64,000 nucleotides of DNA from Pontibacillus marinus BH030004 = DSM 16465. GTDB lineage: Bacteria > Bacillota > Bacilli > Bacillales > BH030062. The DNA lies in assembly GCF_000425225.1 (NCBI RefSeq), contig NZ_AULJ01000001.1, positions 124,001 through 188,000 on the forward strand, read 5' to 3'. The notes under the pieces are model-generated. The model was not told where the DNA came from and did not search any database. It saw only the letters and a list, made by a program, of their open reading frames with translations. This document shows positions 61,084 to 64,000 of this stretch, piece by piece. Position 1 is the stretch's first letter, and every line of letters starts with the position of its first letter. The translations under genes were made by a program, and so were the position numbers.

Positions 61084-62355
61084 ATGAAAAAAAGAGCATC
61101 TATTGTAGCAGCTTCTCTAGGTATTGCTTTAATATCCTCTCAGACTACACTCGCTGACACTCAGTCTAAACCAAATGGACCTTATGTAGAAGTGGAGCAA
61201 AATTTATCTCTATCAAGTGTAATGACTAACGAAGAGTTGGAGAAAAAGCTCCAAAAAATTGAAGAGTCATCTCAAGGAAAAATGCAGTTAGATGTGGCCG
61301 GGTACTCTAATGAAGGCACTCCATTATATCTTGCTAAATATGGAGAAAATGAGCCGGAAAAGAAACGTGTATTAATTTACACCCAGATCCACGGAAATGA
61401 AGTTCTAGGTACGGAAGCAGCTATGGAAATGATGCAAAAGTTTAATAGTGGTGATAAAGACATAGACGAAATGCTTGAGGAAGTTTCCGTGTGGATTATG
61501 CCTCGATTAAATCCTGATGGAACTATGACACAAATTGAAGGGGATTGGAATCCAGTTCGGTATAATCATCAGACCTGGAATCCTGAAGAATATGACCTTC
61601 CAGCTGAAACTGAAGCTCCATGGTATTACACTCTGGGATATGAAAGGGAACAAGCAACTAATGAACGGTTTTATTATGGGATTCCTGGATATGATTTAAA
61701 TCGTGACTTTAGTCCAAATTATAATTTTGATATCAATGAAGTAGATAAAGAAAAACTTGCAGAAGTATTAAATGATGAATCGAAGAATAACCGTTATAAT
61801 ACTGGTTATGTAGTCTCTCCTGAAGCAAAAGCCATTACGAACGTTGTGAAGGAGTTTAACCCAGATGTTGCGATTGATGTTCACCATAGAGGATTTAACT
61901 ATCTTTCAGAAGAAGATAACCGTTCCGTCGCCATTTCTGTTTTAGGCATGTTTACTACACAGCCATATACCGACCCTTTCACAGGTGAAAAATATGAAAT
62001 TGAAGAGGATGTGGAGAAGCTTAGCAAACAAATTACTGTTGCAGGTTATCAATCCTTGCAAAGAGGCTTCTCATCATTTGGAGCCATTCAGCAATACCCT
62101 CAAGTAAACTATCCTGGATCAGGACTTGGAGCGATTCAATTAAATGGAACGGCCACAATGTTGATAGAGGTTAAAGGACAAACCCAGACATTAGGCCAAA
62201 AGCAAAATGGTATGCTGAAGCAAACGGTTAAAACCCCAATCTATGATATTCTAAGTAAACTAGCAGATGGTTCAATTGAAGATGTGGATGCCAATCTATA
62301 TGATGAGATCCCTCCTGCTCATGGTTGGATGGGAGATCCTAGTACTCGATATTAA
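61084..62355 (+). CDS. Secreted M14 family zinc carboxypeptidase
   Basis: The 423-residue protein begins with a signal peptide (basic KKR, then a hydrophobic stretch to about residue 25, cleavage near ADT). It has the M14 zinc ligands His103 and Glu106 in YTQIHGNEVLGTE, a third ligand at His267/268 in IDVHHRGF, substrate-binding NRD at 206-208 and catalytic Glu362 in MLIEVKGQ. Such enzymes remove C-terminal residues from peptides, or act on peptidoglycan peptides in some members. GGAGG precedes the ATG. It is a single-gene unit followed by repeats. Confidence 0.9.
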   Translation: MKKRASIVAASLGIALISSQTTLADTQSKPNGPYVEVEQNLSLSSVMTNEELEKKLQKIEESSQGKMQLDVAGYSNEGTPLYLAKYGENEPEKKRVLIYTQIHGNEVLGTEAAMEMMQKFNSGDKDIDEMLEEVSVWIMPRLNPDGTMTQIEGDWNPVRYNHQTWNPEEYDLPAETEAPWYYTLGYEREQATNERFYYGIPGYDLNRDFSPNYNFDINEVDKEKLAEVLNDESKNNRYNTGYVVSPEAKAITNVVKEFNPDVAIDVHHRGFNYLSEEDNRSVAISVLGMFTTQPYTDPFTGEKYEIEEDVEKLSKQITVAGYQSLQRGFSSFGAIQQYPQVNYPGSGLGAIQLNGTATMLIEVKGQTQTLGQKQNGMLKQTVKTPIYDILSKLADGSIEDVDANLYDEIPPAHGWMGDPSTRY

Positions 62356-62409
62356 AGAGTGCTCGCCTACCGATGTTACAAGATAAAATAAGTAATTAAC
62401 GAATCTTTG

Positions 62410-62480
62410 GTGCCTGTCACCACCCGGTTTTTGTCGAATAGGAAGATGGAAAACGACAAATTTCGGGGAGTGACAGGCAC
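62410..62480. repeat. Palindromic repeat, family B
   Basis: The left arm GTGCCTGTCACCACCCGG and the right arm, ending GTGACAGGCAC, flank an inner TTTGTCG/CGACAAA dyad. It lies about 55 bases after the carboxypeptidase. Confidence 0.88.
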
Positions 62481-62506
62481 TTCCCTAATGGAAAAGTGCA
62501 AAAAAA

Positions 62507-62548
62507 GTGCCTGACCTTCAATGCTTTAACGCATCGGGGGTCAGGCAC
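62507..62548. repeat. Family A repeat, imperfect
   Basis: GTGCCTGACCTTCAATGC and GCATCGGGGGTCAGGCAC form an imperfect 42-base copy, followed by TTTCTTAGGCACTTTTTT. It lies 26 bases after a family B copy, between convergent genes. Confidence 0.85.
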
Positions 62549-62614
62549 TTTCTTAGGCACTTTTTTAATAAAACGAATACTTCTTCACTAGTCTCGAACT
62601 GTCTCCGTGCTATT

Positions 62615-64000
62615 TTATTGACCTTGACCTAAAGAGTATCCTCGCTCGTTATTAAATCGGTATAAATGTTCTGTTTTAATGAAATCCAATTCGGCTTGTT
62701 GGATGCGATTGAGAAGATTTAGGATAGCAACGTTCGTTATTGGTTTCTGTCCTTCATTTGCTTCAAAACGGCATCTCCAGTGGTCCGTTGTAAACGTTTC
62801 AGGGAAACCGTTTGGATACACTTTTACGCCGCGATTGGTAATAACAGCTAATGAGAATTCTGGACCTGCAAGTTCTTCTAGTTTTTGACCGATCTCATCC
62901 GCTGTGAGCTCATTATTGAACAGGAATACATCGACGCCATCTAAAGTACGGTTAACATTTGGTTTAGGTCGATCTTTGACTAAAGGATCAAGTTCATAAG
63001 TTGTTTCTTCTTGTGGCTCCGTATGGGTGTATTCTACTGGCGTAAAGGTTGTTGGTTTTTGGTCCAACCTTTCGATTACAGCTTCAGCGAATTCCGTTGT
63101 ACCGACATGGGGTTCTCCTTTCGCAATATCCCCCGTGTACACGCCATCTTCCAAAGTTTTTAACCAAGCGTTATGTATCCTACCTGCTACTTCAGGTTGT
63201 CCAATATGGACGAGCATCATAATAGCTCCATGAAGCAGGCCTGAAGGGTTCGCAATTCCCTTACCAGCTATATCTGGCGCACTACCATGTACAGCTTCAA
63301 ACATGGCACATTGGTCTCCGATGTTAGCGGAACCACCTAAACCAACACTTCCTGTGATTTGAGCTGCTACGTCAGATGCGATGTCCCCATAAAGGTTTGG
63401 CATAACAACGACATCAAAGTCTTCTGGTGTGTCAGCGATTTTAGCCATGCCAATGTCAATAATCCAATGTTCATTTTCAATATCAGGGTATTCTTGTGCA
63501 ATCTCATCAAATACCTTGTGAAAAAGGCCATCGGTTAACTTCATGATGTTATCCTTTGTAAAGCACGTTACTTTCTTACGGTTGTGTTTCCGTGCATATT
63601 CAAACGCATAACGGACAATCTTTTCCGTTCCTGGTCGTGTGATTAATTTTAGGCACTGTGTTACTTCTGGCGTTTGTTGGTGCTCAATACCTGCGTACAA
63701 GTCTTCTTCGTTTTCACGTACTACTACCATATCCATATCATCGTGTCTTGTTTGAAGTAAAGGGGCATAGCTGACGTTCGGTCTTACGTTTGCATATAAG
63801 CCAAGTGTCTTCCGAATCGTTACATTTAAGCTTTTATAGCCTTCCCCTTGTGGCGTAGTAATAGGTCCTTTAAGGAATAATTTTGTTTTTCTTAGTGAGT
63901 CCCATGCTTCTTCTGGAATCCCTGAAGAATGACCTGCTAAGTATGCTTCTTTACCTATTTCAATATACTCTGGTTCAATCATGGCACCTGCGTGTTCCAA
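62615..64000 (-). CDS. icd: NADP-dependent isocitrate dehydrogenase, Thermus-type (5' end outside window)
   Basis: The frame is open to the right edge, so the N-terminal nucleotide-fold start lies outside. The 461 visible residues contain the isocitrate-binding [35 protein letters not shown], the metal-binding [15 protein letters not shown] and [21 protein letters not shown]-terminal extension of about 140 residues (VDVFLFNN, then HWRCRF) is characteristic of the Thermus/alphaproteobacterial type, not of the 423-residue Bacillus Icd. It decarboxylates isocitrate to 2-oxoglutarate. Confidence 0.9.
   Translation of the reverse strand: MEHAGAMIEPEYIEIGKEAYLAGHSSGIPEEAWDSLRKTKLFLKGPITTPQGEGYKSLNVTIRKTLGLYANVRPNVSYAPLLQTRHDDMDMVVVRENEEDLYAGIEHQQTPEVTQCLKLITRPGTEKIVRYAFEYARKHNRKKVTCFTKDNIMKLTDGLFHKVFDEIAQEYPDIENEHWIIDIGMAKIADTPEDFDVVVMPNLYGDIASDVAAQITGSVGLGGSANIGDQCAMFEAVHGSAPDIAGKGIANPSGLLHGAIMMLVHIGQPEVAGRIHNAWLKTLEDGVYTGDIAKGEPHVGTTEFAEAVIERLDQKPTTFTPVEYTHTEPQEETTYELDPLVKDRPKPNVNRTLDGVDVFLFNNELTADEIGQKLEELAGPEFSLAVITNRGVKVYPNGFPETFTTDHWRCRFEANEGQKPITNVAILNLLNRIQQAELDFIKTEHLYRFNNERGYSLGQGQ

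Noticed and set aside
12541-62548. CRISPR-like array made of the repeated palindromes
   Set aside because: Copies are kilobases apart, occur in two forms, sit only at gene ends and lack regular spacers or cas genes.

Overview
The window looks like a chromosomal segment of a low-GC Gram-positive endospore former of the family Bacillaceae, probably a marine or halophilic relative of Halobacillus or Pontibacillus. The support is a three-gene GerA-type germination operon, AGGAGG ribosome binding sites, CcpA-type cre sites, a BCCT betaine-type carrier and Hut proteins resembling those of Bacillus. The genus is inference. I saw no rRNA, tRNA, CRISPR array or complete insertion sequence.

Layout. 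1-12.5 kb: the end of an aldehyde dehydrogenase gene, a divergent LysR regulator, and a long polyamine-type operon (binding protein, amidase, two permeases, FAD amine oxidase, ATPase, C45 acyltransferase, aminotransferase, aldehyde dehydrogenase, GNAT). 12.6-13.7 kb: a CdaR/PucR-type regulator. 14.0-17.7 kb: the ger operon. 17.8-19.7 kb: a small protein, a DsbA/FrnE-like oxidoreductase and a nickel-type transporter. 19.9-22.3 kb: larE-larB-larC1, for the nickel-pincer nucleotide cofactor. 22.6-40.6 kb: a hydroxyacid catabolic region with a PrpR-like regulator, a DUF1537 kinase, a TRAP transporter, PdxA2, a LarA-like protein, two dehydrogenases, larC2, a second CdaR-type regulator, glycerate kinase, a KdgT permease, a classical LarA and an FrlD-like sugar kinase. 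40.6-45.9 kb: unrelated housekeeping and hypothetical genes. 46.2-55.1 kb: a BCCT carrier, a response regulator with an AraC-type DNA-binding domain, and hutU-hutI-hutG followed by a HutH-like lyase. 55.3-64 kb: an Rpn-type nuclease, a beta-hydroxyacid dehydrogenase, a trypsin-like protease, hypothetical proteins, an M14 carboxypeptidase and a Thermus-type isocitrate dehydrogenase cut by the window edge.

Two systems stand out. First, the HutH-like lyase keeps the histidine ammonia-lyase framework but lacks the Ala-Ser-Gly triad that forms the MIO cofactor. It sits with a trimethylammonium-type carrier and an otherwise ordinary urocanate pathway. This suggests that a trimethylated histidine (hercynine, histidine betaine) is taken up, split into trimethylamine and urocanate, and burned to glutamate. 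Second, the lar genes and two LarA-family proteins are interwoven with four-carbon acid sugar and glycerate kinases. This suggests nickel-dependent epimerisation of sugar acids feeding kinase pathways. LarC is encoded as two separate genes about 11.6 kb apart.

From 12.5 kb on, except in the 19-39.5 kb lar/dtn region, intergenic gaps carry two families of palindromic repeats with common GTGCCTG/CAGGCAC ends. Many lie just after genes, are followed by T-runs, and probably double as terminators.
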